Assembly: GCF_022347785.1 (NCBI RefSeq)
Contig: NZ_JAKRGA010000001.1
Location: 310,001 to 374,000, forward strand
DNA from: Psychrobium sp. MM17-31
Lineage (GTDB): Bacteria > Pseudomonadota > Gammaproteobacteria > Enterobacterales > Psychrobiaceae
Direction: 5' to 3'
DNA: 64,000 nt
Shown: piece after piece, positions 45,423 through 54,969 of the stretch
How positions within the stretch are numbered: position 1 is the stretch's first letter
Layout: each line of letters opens with the position of its first letter
Notes under the pieces: generated by a model
Databases searched by the model: none
Told to the model about the DNA's origin: nothing
The model's input: only the letters and a program-made list of their open reading frames with translations
Translations under genes and position numbers: made by a program

Positions 45423-46469
45423 TTAATTTTTACTCATCTGACCAGGGACGCCAATCGACTTACAAGGCAACACTTGATAGTGATAGCCATATTGCGCATC
45501 TTGGCTCGGAGTTACAGTCAGCATTTCATAGTCATTGAGTTCGACCACTCTAGTTGGATCATTAAAGTGACAGCGAGAAAAATTATCAGCTTCGAGTGCG
45601 TATATAAATTTATTTAATCCAAGCAACACTATATTGCGATAAGAGTAATAAATAGAACGCTGTTTCTCTTTATCATCTGTATTAAAACGAATGCCAAATG
45701 CTTGAGTTTCAAAATCATCTTCATCATTTTTATTATTATTGTTAACGACAGGCTCTTCTTGCTGCACTTTAAGCGCAGCCAATTCATCTGGTTTAAGCTC
45801 CGCCTCACGCTCTTTAACCACATTTTCAATCGCTTGATTCAATTCGTCACTCATCTCTATAACATTCTTTTCATTAAGCGCCATTAATTGCACTAAGAGA
45901 ACAAGGGACAAAATCATTCGCACTATAGTGGTTAATACGGGAAAACGAGACTGACTTAGTATTTTTACGGCGCGAATTCCAAACGGTCGCAGAAGTATGA
46001 TGGCCAAAATATAGATTGGCGAGAGGACTTGTAAGATTAACAAGCCAAGCAATGTAAAGCCGATTATCCACACCGGAAGATACATTAAAATGACAAAATT
46101 ATGCGTATAAGGCAGATGATCCGCTGCTACACCTGACACTTCATTAACAATCGAAGCAGCACTCGCTAGCGCAAAGTTGGCAATGATGGCGTAAAAAAAT
46201 AGTAAAAAGGATTTGCCGAGTAATGAATGCCATATTTTGGTAAAACGCGGCCAAAACTCAAGCCCCAACGCTGTGGACGTGAACAGACATACCAACACCC
46301 AATTAGTATCAGGAATAGTCAAAAGCGCCAGCGCAATGATGTAGAGTTTTTGCGCGGTATTTAGCGTATTAATATGACGCCAAAACCCTCGGTGAATGGC
46401 TTTCACCACATCAATGACAGAACGTGCGTGTGACCTTGGTTGTTTTAAAAGATTAGTTAGGCGTTGCAC
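45423..46469 (-). CDS. Hypothetical membrane protein
   Basis: A 348-residue protein with about five to six hydrophobic segments in residues 40-205. A charged region with an acidic, Asn-rich low-complexity stretch (around 235-255, NNNNKNDEDD) follows, and then a soluble C-terminal domain with two Cys (SRCHF, LPCKS). The start is GTG with AGGGA upstream. I do not recognise a family. The two flanking genes on the same strand are a solute-binding protein upstream (28-base gap) and a TonB receptor downstream; operon membership with the former is likely from spacing. Confidence 0.65.
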   Translation of the reverse strand: MQRLTNLLKQPRSHARSVIDVVKAIHRGFWRHINTLNTAQKLYIIALALLTIPDTNWVLVCLFTSTALGLEFWPRFTKIWHSLLGKSFLLFFYAIIANFALASAASIVNEVSGVAADHLPYTHNFVILMYLPVWIIGFTLLGLLILQVLSPIYILAIILLRPFGIRAVKILSQSRFPVLTTIVRMILSLVLLVQLMALNEKNVIEMSDELNQAIENVVKEREAELKPDELAALKVQQEEPVVNNNNKNDEDDFETQAFGIRFNTDDKEKQRSIYYSYRNIVLLGLNKFIYALEADNFSRCHFNDPTRVVELNDYEMLTVTPSQDAQYGYHYQVLPCKSIGVPGQMSKN

Positions 46470-46497
46470 GTACTGATTTCCCTATCAATTGAATAAG

Positions 46498-47301
46498 TTA
46501 TTTGTGGCAATGTTCGTCAAAGGTTTTCCCGTGACGACGATAGATTTGGCGAATGGTACTGTTTTTAGTCAGCTTTTCCAGCGATAGATTCAGTTTATCA
46601 GTTAACTGAGCCTCTTGAGCCAATACACTATTTTTTGAGACAAGAATATACATTGCCAAGCTATTGGCAGACGGCAGCGGTAATCCAACGATTTGGTGTT
46701 GTAAGTCAAGTTTTCTTGCAGCTGATTTAAAGGCATCACTGCTAGCGACAACGCCATCGAATCGACCTTTATCCAGCATTTTGACCAACATGTCGTAATT
46801 AGCAACGTCAGTGCGGCTAACTTGATGTTCGGAAAATACATTTGCAAGTTCCTCCCCCCAATTAGCACCGCGTAGCATGCCAATGCGCTTTTGAGCTAGA
46901 GAGTTAGGATCGGCAGTAACACTTGTATTGTCTTGTGCTACAAACATATTGGCACAGACCCAGCCAATTGGAATCGACAAAAAGTCGGCATAAACCTCTC
47001 TATCGTCGCGTTTAAATAGTCCAATTACTACATCGACTTGACCAGTTTCAAGCGATTTTAACAACCGTTTTATCGGCATGGCTTGTAGTTTTATGCCGTG
47101 GTTAATATCGCTGACAGTAGCGCGAATTACATCGGGTAAAGGTCCTACATACTCTCCTTCGTGCACGCGCTTTATAGAGCTCATAAAGCCCACTTTAATT
47201 GGCGCCTTTAACGAAGCTGCTGATTGTGATGACACACTATTTGATAATAGCAGTGACACAATCACCACACATCCGACGATAACACGACCTACATTTACCA
47301 T
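46498..47301 (-). CDS. Periplasmic solute-binding protein (family 3-like), orphan
   Basis: A 267-residue exported protein: signal peptide to about residue 28 (SNSVSSQSA), then an amino-acid-type binding fold (VGFMSSIKRVHEGEYVGPLPDVI, VDVVIGLFKRDDREVYADF, KRIGMLRGANWGEEL). The second orphan of this kind in the window. AAGGAG sits 4 nt before the ATG. It lies between the histidine kinase gene, which is upstream on the same strand with a 113-base gap, and the 348-residue membrane protein. No ABC permease is nearby, so a sensing or unknown role is as likely as transport. Confidence 0.75.
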   Translation of the reverse strand: MVNVGRVIVGCVVIVSLLLSNSVSSQSAASLKAPIKVGFMSSIKRVHEGEYVGPLPDVIRATVSDINHGIKLQAMPIKRLLKSLETGQVDVVIGLFKRDDREVYADFLSIPIGWVCANMFVAQDNTSVTADPNSLAQKRIGMLRGANWGEELANVFSEHQVSRTDVANYDMLVKMLDKGRFDGVVASSDAFKSAARKLDLQHQIVGLPLPSANSLAMYILVSKNSVLAQEAQLTDKLNLSLEKLTKNSTIRQIYRRHGKTFDEHCHK

Positions 47302-47414
47302 ACGACTCCTTTGCTACCAAACCCTAAACGTTTTATCAGAGCTAATAATAACGGCTTACTACTAATAGCTAGAGGTTATCAATAGTGTGCTTAAGAGGCA
47401 ACTTTAGATTGTAA

Positions 47415-48749
47415 CTAAACTGATTTAAAACAACTCGGTAGCATCATTTTTACGGCTAATCCTCGAATTCCAGCATCGCTTTCCATATTACTGATCGTTA
47501 AATTACCGGAATGAGCTACGACGATGTCATTACACAACGCAAGCCCTAATCCACTGCCGTTATTCTTTGTAGTATAAAAAGGTAAAAGCGCTTGTTGTAA
47601 TTGTTGCTGAGTCATTCCTTTACCGCCATCACTGACGCAAATCTGAACATGCATCGGCGTCATAGTCAGGGTTATTTTTATATCCGCTAACGCAGAGCCT
47701 GATTCTTTAGCGTTCTTCACAAGATTAAGCAGCGCCTGCTCGATCTGCGCTTTATCGGCCTCCACTTCAATGGGTTGATGCGGTAAATCAACGACAACAT
47801 TGGTCATTGCGCCAATTTTTTCCAACAACTCGTTGAGATTAATCATCGCTAATGATGGTGCAGGAAGCCTCGCATAAGTTGCATATTGCGTTAAAAAAAT
47901 ATGAAGGTTTTCAATTCTCTCACTAATGGTATCGAAAATATCTGGCAACATGTGTAAGTGCTCGGGCGCATCAATAATCTTCTTTGCCGAGCTAGTGAGT
48001 GATTTAAGTGGGGCCAATGAGTTATTGAGCTCATGACTAATCAAACGAATCGCCTTTTTCCAAATATCACTCTCTTTGCGCGAAATATCACGGGTTAAAT
48101 TTTTATATAAAAACAAGTGATGTTGCTGACTATTTAATTCAATGTGGTGGCAGGTCAGGCTATAACTTATCTTTTGGTGCTCCAACATTTCACTAAACAA
48201 GCCACTTTGCTTTTGCAATGTGGCTTGTTGCAACGCACTTGGCATACCTTGAATTAGCGGTGGTAGTAATTCGCCATCGAGGCGCTGGTGATAATCCAGC
48301 AGGTTTTTAGCGGCGAGATTACTCAGCATAATACGATTGTTACTATCAGTCAGTATTAAGGCAACGGGGGTTTCTTGTATGACTCGATTGAGTAATTGCT
48401 CACGCTGAAACAACGATACTCGTTGCTGCCTTAGTACCGTTGCTAATTCGTTAAAGGTATCTAACAGTCGCCCAAGCTCTTCGTACTCTTTGTTGTGAAT
48501 AGTGATACTAAAATCATTATTTTTAAAACTGCGCACGCCAACATCAAGCGCATCAATAGTCTCGACTAAAGGTGTCAGACAATATTTGATTAGCAAGGCT
48601 GCTATACCAATCGTTATCACGGTGACAGCAATGATAAAGACCGTTGTCGCGTTTAACGCCAATAGCCCATAAATCGCGCCGCCATAGGCGACAATTAACA
48701 AACTAAAATAGCCGAGTAAGCGACGAAACAAACTGCGCGATGAACTCAT
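47415..48749 (-). CDS. NtrY-like sensor histidine kinase
   Basis: A 444-residue inner-membrane sensor. Two transmembrane helices at about 12-32 and 34-54 are separated by almost no periplasmic loop, followed by HAMP (about 55-110), PAS (about 118-215), a phospho-acceptor region with His239 in LISHELNNSLAPLKS, and a HATPase domain with NLVKNAKESG and GSGLGLALC. The tiny external loop suggests it senses the membrane or an internal signal rather than a periplasmic ligand. It is translationally coupled to the response regulator by a 1-base overlap. It probably phosphorylates that regulator. Confidence 0.92.
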   Translation of the reverse strand: MSSSRSLFRRLLGYFSLLIVAYGGAIYGLLALNATTVFIIAVTVITIGIAALLIKYCLTPLVETIDALDVGVRSFKNNDFSITIHNKEYEELGRLLDTFNELATVLRQQRVSLFQREQLLNRVIQETPVALILTDSNNRIMLSNLAAKNLLDYHQRLDGELLPPLIQGMPSALQQATLQKQSGLFSEMLEHQKISYSLTCHHIELNSQQHHLFLYKNLTRDISRKESDIWKKAIRLISHELNNSLAPLKSLTSSAKKIIDAPEHLHMLPDIFDTISERIENLHIFLTQYATYARLPAPSLAMINLNELLEKIGAMTNVVVDLPHQPIEVEADKAQIEQALLNLVKNAKESGSALADIKITLTMTPMHVQICVSDGGKGMTQQQLQQALLPFYTTKNNGSGLGLALCNDIVVAHSGNLTISNMESDAGIRGLAVKMMLPSCFKSV

Positions 48750-50095
48750 TAATGATTGCTCTCTATGCCAAATTTCTTCATCCGACGATACAGCGCTGAG
48801 CGGCTTAAGCCAAGTTGTTTTGCTGCGGCAGAAACCACACCATTGTGTGCTTGCAGCGTTTCATTGATGGTTTGTAAATCTGGCTCGACAATGGATTTTG
48901 ACTGCATTTTGTCAACAACTTTTACGTCGATATCTTTAGCATCGATTACCGAGCCATCGCTAATAAGCATTGCTCGCTTAATGATATTTTGTAGTTCGCG
49001 AACATTACCCGGCCAGTGATATTGATTGAGTTTTTCTACTGCTGCGACTGTTAAAGTATGTGATTGTTGCAAGAAAAAATTAGCCAACGGCACAATATCG
49101 TCTTGGCGCTGATTAAGCGGCATTAGCTCTAACTCGATAACGTTAAGGCGATAAAATAAATCCTCACGAAAATCACCATCGATAATCGCTTGCGGTAAAT
49201 CTGCATTGGTGGCGCTAACAACTCGTACATTTACATTAATGGTTTCACAACCACCGATACGCTCTAATTCGCCTGTTTCCAGCACCCGTAATAGTTTGGC
49301 TTGACCATCTAGCGATAAATTACCAATTTCATCGAGAAATAAGGTGCCGCCGTTTGCCCGCTCAAATCGGCCGATGCGGGTTTTAGTCGCGCCAGTAAAC
49401 GCCCCTGCTTCCGCACCAAACAGCTCAGCTTCCATCAAATCTTTCGGCAATGCGCCGACATTCACTTTAACAAATGGTCCCTCGGCAACCGACGAGTTAC
49501 GCTGAATAATCTGCGCAATTTTCTCCTTACCAGCGCCATTTGGCCCGGTAATTAGCACAGGTACGTCGGCATGAGCTACTTTAGTCGTTAGCTCTAACAG
49601 GGATAGCATTTCATCACTCTGAAACTGCATATCGCAAAGATCAAACTTCTCATTAAGGGCGTTAATGCGCGTTTGGCGCTTGGAAGCCGATTTGCGTTGT
49701 GCGTTGCTAAGCTCCCCTAACTCCAACAGGTTATTGATGGAATTAAGCATCTTGTCGTCGTCCCAAGGTTTCGCTAAATAATCGGCAAAACCACAGCGCA
49801 CTAAATCAACAGCTGTTTCTAAATTGGTCCAAGCGGTTATCACAATAATAGGTATGTCACTAACAATTTCGCGGATCTGATGAAACAGCGCGATGCCTTC
49901 ATCGCCAGAGGTCATGTCGCTGCTAAAGTTCATATCTTGAATGACTAAATCAAAAGATTGCTGTTTGAGCTTTTCCAATCCCTCTGCGGGAGACAACACA
50001 CTAGTACATTGTATGTTAGCTAGAGTACACAGCACCGATAATGCCGTGCCAATATCCGGATTATCGTCGATAACCAAAATTGATTTACTGTTCAA
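48749..50095 (-). CDS. Sigma-54-dependent response regulator (NtrC family)
   Basis: A 448-residue activator with a receiver domain (phospho-acceptor Asp54 in VIQDMNF), a AAA+ domain ([12 protein letters not shown] Walker A, GAFTGATK sigma-54 contact loop, [12 protein letters not shown] Walker B), and a Fis-type helix-turn-helix at the end ([23 protein letters not shown]). The start is TTG (50093-50095), supported by GGAG 6 nt upstream. The intact GAFTGA loop means it should activate sigma-54 promoters; a candidate lies before the exporter operon at 54826. It is encoded just after the ABC exporter genes. Confidence 0.94.
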   Translation of the reverse strand: MNSKSILVIDDNPDIGTALSVLCTLANIQCTSVLSPAEGLEKLKQQSFDLVIQDMNFSSDMTSGDEGIALFHQIREIVSDIPIIVITAWTNLETAVDLVRCGFADYLAKPWDDDKMLNSINNLLELGELSNAQRKSASKRQTRINALNEKFDLCDMQFQSDEMLSLLELTTKVAHADVPVLITGPNGAGKEKIAQIIQRNSSVAEGPFVKVNVGALPKDLMEAELFGAEAGAFTGATKTRIGRFERANGGTLFLDEIGNLSLDGQAKLLRVLETGELERIGGCETINVNVRVVSATNADLPQAIIDGDFREDLFYRLNVIELELMPLNQRQDDIVPLANFFLQQSHTLTVAAVEKLNQYHWPGNVRELQNIIKRAMLISDGSVIDAKDIDVKVVDKMQSKSIVEPDLQTINETLQAHNGVVSAAAKQLGLSRSALYRRMKKFGIESNH

Positions 50096-50108
50096 TTAAT
50101 TCTCCTAG

Positions 50109-50169
50109 CGTTATGTATAAAAGATGACATAACGAAAACAACACCTGACAAGTAAAAGCTTGGCAGGTG
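50109..50169 (-). promoter_or_regulatory. Two hairpins between exporter and regulator genes
   Basis: In the 98-base gap there is CACCTG-CAAG with CTTG-CAGGTG (50142-50169, one mismatch). On the minus strand it is followed by TTGTTTT, so it may attenuate readthrough from the permease gene. Nearer the regulator start, CGTTATGT/ACATAACG (50109-50116 and 50127-50134) is a perfect inverted repeat that could be an operator. Roles are inferred. Confidence 0.45.
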
Positions 50170-50193
50170 CTCCATAATATACGCATATTAAGA

Positions 50194-51408
50194 TTATGCG
50201 CCGCGAGTTACAATCGCAGGCGACACTTTTGCTGCGCGGCGTGCAGGCAACCATACAGCAATAATATTGACCAACCAGACGAACAACAGACAGCCAAATA
50301 CCACATCGAACTGCAAGAAAGAGTCGCCGATATTTTGCGCCATCATATAGGCCAACGTTAGGGTCAAGATGCCACCAGCCAACAAACCAAATAGCGTGAT
50401 AATCGAATTTTCCACTAAGAAGTAACGTACCACCGACCATTTCGTACCACCAAGGGCGCGGCGAATACCAATTTGTTTTTGACGTTGCGTAATTAAGAAA
50501 GATACCAAACCCGCGATACCAAAACTGGCGATAAACACTAATACTAGACTGACCACCAGCAGAATAGCCCCCTGACTACCACGACCATCATACATCCGTT
50601 TTTGAGTACGTTTTAGACGTTCGATGCCGAAGATATAGCGACCAGGAATTTGATACAGCGCCTCTTGGATTGGATCGAATAATCTAGGTCCTTGGCCCTG
50701 CTCAACGCTAATCAAATAGTTTGGATTGGCGCTGTGCGCCCAAGTAACCGTTGGACGCAATACAGTGTGATAAGATTTGCCGCGACCATTTAAACGCTCG
50801 CCATTCATAAAGTTAGAATATACGCCAATAATTTGCGCTGGCTGACCGCCTTTCGTCAGGAATAGCGTTTTCCCTAATGGGCTTTCATCACCAAACAGCT
50901 CCTTTGACATATCTTCACTGATCATAATCACTGACGGTGAACCAGCTTCGTCGCTATGACCACGAACCACTTCATCGGCACGATAAAAACGACCAGCAAT
51001 CAGTTTAAGGCCTAACACTTTAGGGCCGTTTTCATCCATATCAAAGAAGTTAGTGTTGTGCCCTTGAGCCTCTTCACCGCTTTCTAAATAGACGCGAGAC
51101 GGACGACCAGCATCAAACGGAATTTCCTTATTCGGCGTTACTTCAATCACACCGGGAATTTGTTTAATGCGATTAACATCGTTAATTATCGCCTGCTCCA
51201 AGTTCACCGTTGGATCGAAAAACTGGGTACGCACTGAAACTATGTTGTCGTGATCTAAGCCAGACGGCATATTCCACTGCGATAGCGTTTGTGTGGTAAT
51301 CGACACTGCTAAACTCAATACAGTCACTGTAAACATCACCTGTAGTGCGATAACCATCGATAGAAACTTATTGCGTTTCATGCTCAATAATATTGGTCTA
51401 ATTTCCAT
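50194..51408 (-). CDS. MacB/FtsX-type ABC permease (second)
   Basis: A 404-residue inner-membrane protein. One N-terminal helix (about 18-38), a large periplasmic MacB-type domain (about 45-270), and three C-terminal helices in an FtsX domain (about 280-400, ending AVWLPARRAAKVSPAIVTRGA, a signature C-terminus of the family). With the upstream paralogue and ATPase it should form a mechanotransmission-type complex that drives export or periplasmic work rather than classic transport across the inner membrane. It is 13 bases downstream of the first permease gene. Confidence 0.9.
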   Translation of the reverse strand: MEIRPILLSMKRNKFLSMVIALQVMFTVTVLSLAVSITTQTLSQWNMPSGLDHDNIVSVRTQFFDPTVNLEQAIINDVNRIKQIPGVIEVTPNKEIPFDAGRPSRVYLESGEEAQGHNTNFFDMDENGPKVLGLKLIAGRFYRADEVVRGHSDEAGSPSVIMISEDMSKELFGDESPLGKTLFLTKGGQPAQIIGVYSNFMNGERLNGRGKSYHTVLRPTVTWAHSANPNYLISVEQGQGPRLFDPIQEALYQIPGRYIFGIERLKRTQKRMYDGRGSQGAILLVVSLVLVFIASFGIAGLVSFLITQRQKQIGIRRALGGTKWSVVRYFLVENSIITLFGLLAGGILTLTLAYMMAQNIGDSFLQFDVVFGCLLFVWLVNIIAVWLPARRAAKVSPAIVTRGA

Positions 51409-51421
51409 AACAGATCCCGCC

Positions 51422-52786
51422 CTACTGTGATTTTAATTGACTGGCTGGGGCAACATTAACGATGCGCCAGATTGGATAAAGGCCGACGATAATGGTGCTA
51501 ACAACGGCAATTGCAAAGGCTTTGCCCACCATCCACAAATCGAGCGCAAAGGCGTGGCGCAGATTTTCGATAGTCACCGAATAATCCGATTGATACACAT
51601 TGACGCGCATCATGCCTTGCAGTCCTAGATAAGCAAAGATACAACCAACAATGCCTCCCATTACGCCGATCAAGATAACTTCGAGTAAATATTGATTCAT
51701 TAAGGTCAATTTATTTGCGCCCAAAGCGCGGCGCAGACTAACTTCACCGGTTTTGCGCATAAATTTAGCCAGTAAAATACCAATGGCATTTAACAAACAT
51801 ACTGCAAAGAATAACGGCGCAATGAACGATAGCGGGTCATTACCACTGCGTAGCTCATTTGCTAGCGTGACCATGGTAAACAGTGATGTCACATAGTTGT
51901 TCATCTCACGTGGGAAACGCCCTAATTCTTTCTGTGAATTGACATAGTCGGTAAGGTATTGCTCGTAATCACTCGCTTTTGACTCGTCATCAATTTGTGC
52001 CCACAGGCGAACAAAACTACACTCAGAGTTAATCAGGCCTTGAATATCATTGGTGCGCCAGAAACCACGTTTATTGCGATCTTGTGGCAAACAATAAATA
52101 CGTTCGTTACGCATAATATTGTTCTTTACGGCAAATGAATCAGGAATAAAGGCCGTGTCTTTACGCGATGTTGAGTAACTTTCATCGTAAAAACGGCGTT
52201 TTAAGTCCCAGTTATCAAGGACACCGACAACAGTTACCGTATGCTCGTTTATGCGCAATTGTTTACCAACACTATTCTCACCACCAAACAGCAATTCATT
52301 ACTTTCTTTGGTCAGTATAATTACTGGCGCCGCATTAGTATCACTGTCTTTGTCCCAAGGCGCGCCGTAAAGAAATGGCACATCAAACATGCTAAAGAAT
52401 GAACTATTAGTCACTGTAGTCGCCGAGCGAAACGGGCGAACTTCTTGCGAAAACGAATTTAAAATAATATCACTCTTCCATACAGTGGTATGCGCGCTAG
52501 CCGGCGAGTTACCTTGTATTAAATTAGTGGCATCGCGATGGGTGAGATAAATCATATACGGCTGTCTAACAATAGGATCTGCACCAAGATCGCGATTATC
52601 CGCCTGAATGAAATAAATATCATTGGCTTTATGAGCGAGCGGCATTTTTTGATTGTGATACGCCATTGTTTGCACGGTAATAAGCAAACCAATACCAATG
52701 CCGATGGCTAATACCATCAAAATAGTTAAATAACTACGCTGTTTGATGCTGCGTAGGGCGAGTTGAAAATTATATCCAAGCATCAT
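51422..52786 (-). CDS. MacB/FtsX-type ABC permease (first)
   Basis: A 454-residue paralogue of the next gene, with the same plan: N-terminal helix (about 20-42), long periplasmic domain, and three C-terminal helices with VSLRRALGANKLTLMNQYLLE and a PIWRIVNVAPASQLKSQ ending. The periplasmic domain is larger than in its partner. The two permeases probably form a heterodimer. AGGAG lies 3 nt before the ATG and the gap to the ATPase gene is 6 bases. Confidence 0.9.
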   Translation of the reverse strand: MMLGYNFQLALRSIKQRSYLTILMVLAIGIGIGLLITVQTMAYHNQKMPLAHKANDIYFIQADNRDLGADPIVRQPYMIYLTHRDATNLIQGNSPASAHTTVWKSDIILNSFSQEVRPFRSATTVTNSSFFSMFDVPFLYGAPWDKDSDTNAAPVIILTKESNELLFGGENSVGKQLRINEHTVTVVGVLDNWDLKRRFYDESYSTSRKDTAFIPDSFAVKNNIMRNERIYCLPQDRNKRGFWRTNDIQGLINSECSFVRLWAQIDDESKASDYEQYLTDYVNSQKELGRFPREMNNYVTSLFTMVTLANELRSGNDPLSFIAPLFFAVCLLNAIGILLAKFMRKTGEVSLRRALGANKLTLMNQYLLEVILIGVMGGIVGCIFAYLGLQGMMRVNVYQSDYSVTIENLRHAFALDLWMVGKAFAIAVVSTIIVGLYPIWRIVNVAPASQLKSQ

Positions 52787-52792
52787 TAGCTC

Positions 52793-53494
52793 CTATGCAC
52801 GTTTTACTAGCACGTCTGACGAATCAAGATTGATATCACTTACCTGACCATCGAAGATCTGAATATTGCGACTGGCGCGTTTAGCTAATTGATCATCATG
52901 GGTCACCATAATAATGGTGGTACCTTTTTGATTAATTTCTTCCAGTAGCTCCATCACCGAATGCGCCATCATCGAATCGAGGTTACCCGTTGGCTCATCG
53001 GCAAGTAAGAATGCTGGATCGCCAGCGATAGCTCGCGCAATGGCGACACGTTGCTGCTGACCACCTGAAAGCTGGGTTGGTAAGTGCTGCATACGCGCCG
53101 ATAAACCAACAGTTTCCAAGGCGTGTTCAATTCGCTCTTTGCGCTCTTTACGGTTAAAGCCGCGATAGCGCAATGGCACGTCGACGTTATCGAATAAAGG
53201 AAGATCGGGAATCAAATTAAAACTTTGGAATACAAAACCAATTTTTTCGTTGCGTAGCGCCGAAATTTGATTGTCATTCATGCCCTTAACGTTAACGCCG
53301 TCGAGAAAGTAATCCCCTTGTTCGAAGGTTTCTAATAAACCCGCGAGGTTAAGAAAAGTGGTTTTACCCGAGCCTGATGGCCCGGTAATTGATACAAACT
53401 CACCTTTTTTGATGTGCAAGTTAACATCGCGTAGAGCGTGTGTTTCGATGAGTTCTGTTCTAAATATTTTGCTGACATTTTGCATTTTTAACAT
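52793..53494 (-). CDS. ABC transporter ATPase (MacB/LolD type)
   Basis: A 233-residue ATPase. Walker A is GPSGSGKTT, the Q-loop is in FVFQSFNLIPDLPLFDNV, the signature is LSGGQQQR, Walker B is FLLADEPTGNLD, and the H-loop His is in MVTHDDQLA. Lengths and motifs match the LolD/MacB-type ATPases that pair with FtsX-like permeases. It drives the exporter from the cytoplasmic face. AGGAAA lies upstream, and the gap to the adaptor gene is 11 bases. Confidence 0.95.
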   Translation of the reverse strand: MLKMQNVSKIFRTELIETHALRDVNLHIKKGEFVSITGPSGSGKTTFLNLAGLLETFEQGDYFLDGVNVKGMNDNQISALRNEKIGFVFQSFNLIPDLPLFDNVDVPLRYRGFNRKERKERIEHALETVGLSARMQHLPTQLSGGQQQRVAIARAIAGDPAFLLADEPTGNLDSMMAHSVMELLEEINQKGTTIIMVTHDDQLAKRASRNIQIFDGQVSDINLDSSDVLVKRA

Positions 53495-53505
53495 GAGATT
53501 CTTTC

Positions 53506-54777
53506 CTAATTAGCAATAAATACACTTTGGTTACCGTTGAAAGCATCGGTACTTGAAATCACCACCCGATCCCCTTCACGCAACCCTGAAACGATTTCCA
53601 CTTCACTTAAACTACGGGCGCCCACCACAATATTGGTTTTATTGGCGCTGTTGTTGTTAACGACGTAAGCAATGCGACCACCACCAGTTTCAATAAACTG
53701 ACCACGGCGCACTTTTAAAACATTGGTGCGAGTTTCAATCAGCACGCGAGCGTTGATGCGTTGGTTTTGACGTAAACCAGACGGAGAGCCATCAACAAAG
53801 CGCATGCGACCAACCACTTGACCGTTATTAACTTCAGGAGAAATAGCGGTTAGCTCGCCGCGATGCTCCTGACCATTAAGAGAAATTTCGGTAGGTAAAC
53901 CAACGCCTAAATCATCAGCGTAGTTTTCTGGAATATTGACTTCGACTTCAAAGTCCGACAAATCCACCACGGTGATCAGCGGCGCATTAATGGCCACCAA
54001 ATCCTTTTCACGAATGTTTACCAAACCGATAATGCCATCGAGTGGCGAGCGCAGTGTCAACTCATCGATTTGACGTTTGAGATCATCCACTACAAACTGC
54101 TGACGTTCGAGCTGTAACTCTTTGGTTTTTAGTTCAAATGCCAAGGATTCTTTTTGTAGTACCAATCCTTGCTTGGCGTGTGTGTAGGCAAGTTGGGTCT
54201 TCTTAAGCTCAGCTTGGTTTTGCTCAAACTCCTCGCGGCTAATGACCTGATGCTTCATGCTTTGCTTGGCGCGCGACATATTCTTTGATTGCAGCTCGAG
54301 ATTTACCGCCGCCAGCTCGATGGATTGCTGAGCATTTAACAGGGTGGTTTTGTTGTGAATTTGCTGACGCTCAACTGCCAGCTTAAGCTCTTCAAGGCTC
54401 GCTTGCTCTTGATCAAGCCTATTTGTTAAAACCGGACTATCGATTTGTAGAAGCAGCTGATCTTTAGTCACGCGATCCCCCGCTTTAACGTGCAAGCTAA
54501 CATTACCAGATGACGGTGAATACAGCGTTGGGCTATTTGCCGCAACGACCTGCCCTTGCACCGCAATGTCTCGCTGCAAGTCACCGCGAGTCACCACGCC
54601 ATAGCGCAGTTGCTCTGAAGAAATGGACATGTCACTACTAAAAAGCTCATTAAACTGCGGCGCAGCAAAGCCAACGGCGGTTGCGCTCAGCAATACAGCT
54701 ACACCGGCAACAGCCAAGGTGCGTCCGCGCTTACTTCTAGGTTTTAGTACAACATCTTGTCCGGATGTGTCACGCAT
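53506..54777 (-). CDS. HlyD/RND-type periplasmic adaptor of ABC exporter
   Basis: A 423-residue membrane-fusion protein: a short cytoplasmic tail, one helix (about 22-40), a lipoyl half-domain (SPSSGNVSLHVKAGDRVTKDQLL), a long coiled-coil hairpin (about 115-235, rich in Glu, Gln and Leu), the second lipoyl half and beta-barrel (LRSPLDGIIGLV, FEVEVNIPENYADDLGVGLP), and a membrane-proximal domain. It links the inner-membrane complex to an outer-membrane channel, not encoded here. First gene of the operon: AAGGA lies upstream of the ATG, with a candidate sigma-54 promoter and an inverted repeat further up. Confidence 0.92.
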   Translation of the reverse strand: MRDTSGQDVVLKPRSKRGRTLAVAGVAVLLSATAVGFAAPQFNELFSSDMSISSEQLRYGVVTRGDLQRDIAVQGQVVAANSPTLYSPSSGNVSLHVKAGDRVTKDQLLLQIDSPVLTNRLDQEQASLEELKLAVERQQIHNKTTLLNAQQSIELAAVNLELQSKNMSRAKQSMKHQVISREEFEQNQAELKKTQLAYTHAKQGLVLQKESLAFELKTKELQLERQQFVVDDLKRQIDELTLRSPLDGIIGLVNIREKDLVAINAPLITVVDLSDFEVEVNIPENYADDLGVGLPTEISLNGQEHRGELTAISPEVNNGQVVGRMRFVDGSPSGLRQNQRINARVLIETRTNVLKVRRGQFIETGGGRIAYVVNNNSANKTNIVVGARSLSEVEIVSGLREGDRVVISSTDAFNGNQSVFIAN

Positions 54778-54825
54778 AATAATTCCTTTGTGTTTGTGCT
54801 CAAATAACGAGTGTTAGCAAGCTAT

Positions 54826-54843
54826 AAACACAAAGTGTGCCAA
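54826..54843 (-). promoter_or_regulatory. Candidate sigma-54 promoter of the exporter operon
   Basis: On the minus strand, TTGGCACACTTTGTGTTT has a perfect -24 element (TTGGCACA, consensus YTGGCACG) and the right spacing to a poor -12 element (GTGTT instead of TTGCT). The start site would fall about 40 bases before the adaptor ATG. The call rests mainly on the -24 match, the position and the NtrC-type regulator in the operon. Confidence 0.5.
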
Positions 54844-54896
54844 AATTAATATACGTTACTTTTCAATAGGTTGAATAAACAATTTCCTTCAATCCG

Positions 54897-54931
54897 TGTG
54901 TTCGCACAACTGGCGAACAGGTGCGAACACA
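54897..54931. promoter_or_regulatory. Inverted repeat, candidate enhancer for the NtrC-type regulator
   Basis: An 11-bp perfect inverted repeat TGTGTTCGCAC/GTGCGAACACA with a 13-base centre that contains another GCGAAC half-site. Its centre is about 73 bases upstream of the -24 element, a usual distance for a sigma-54 enhancer. No second copy was seen elsewhere in the window. Confidence 0.6.
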
Positions 54932-54969
54932 AGGTTAGGCTGACAGTAAATAGGACTACTTTGGCTGTT

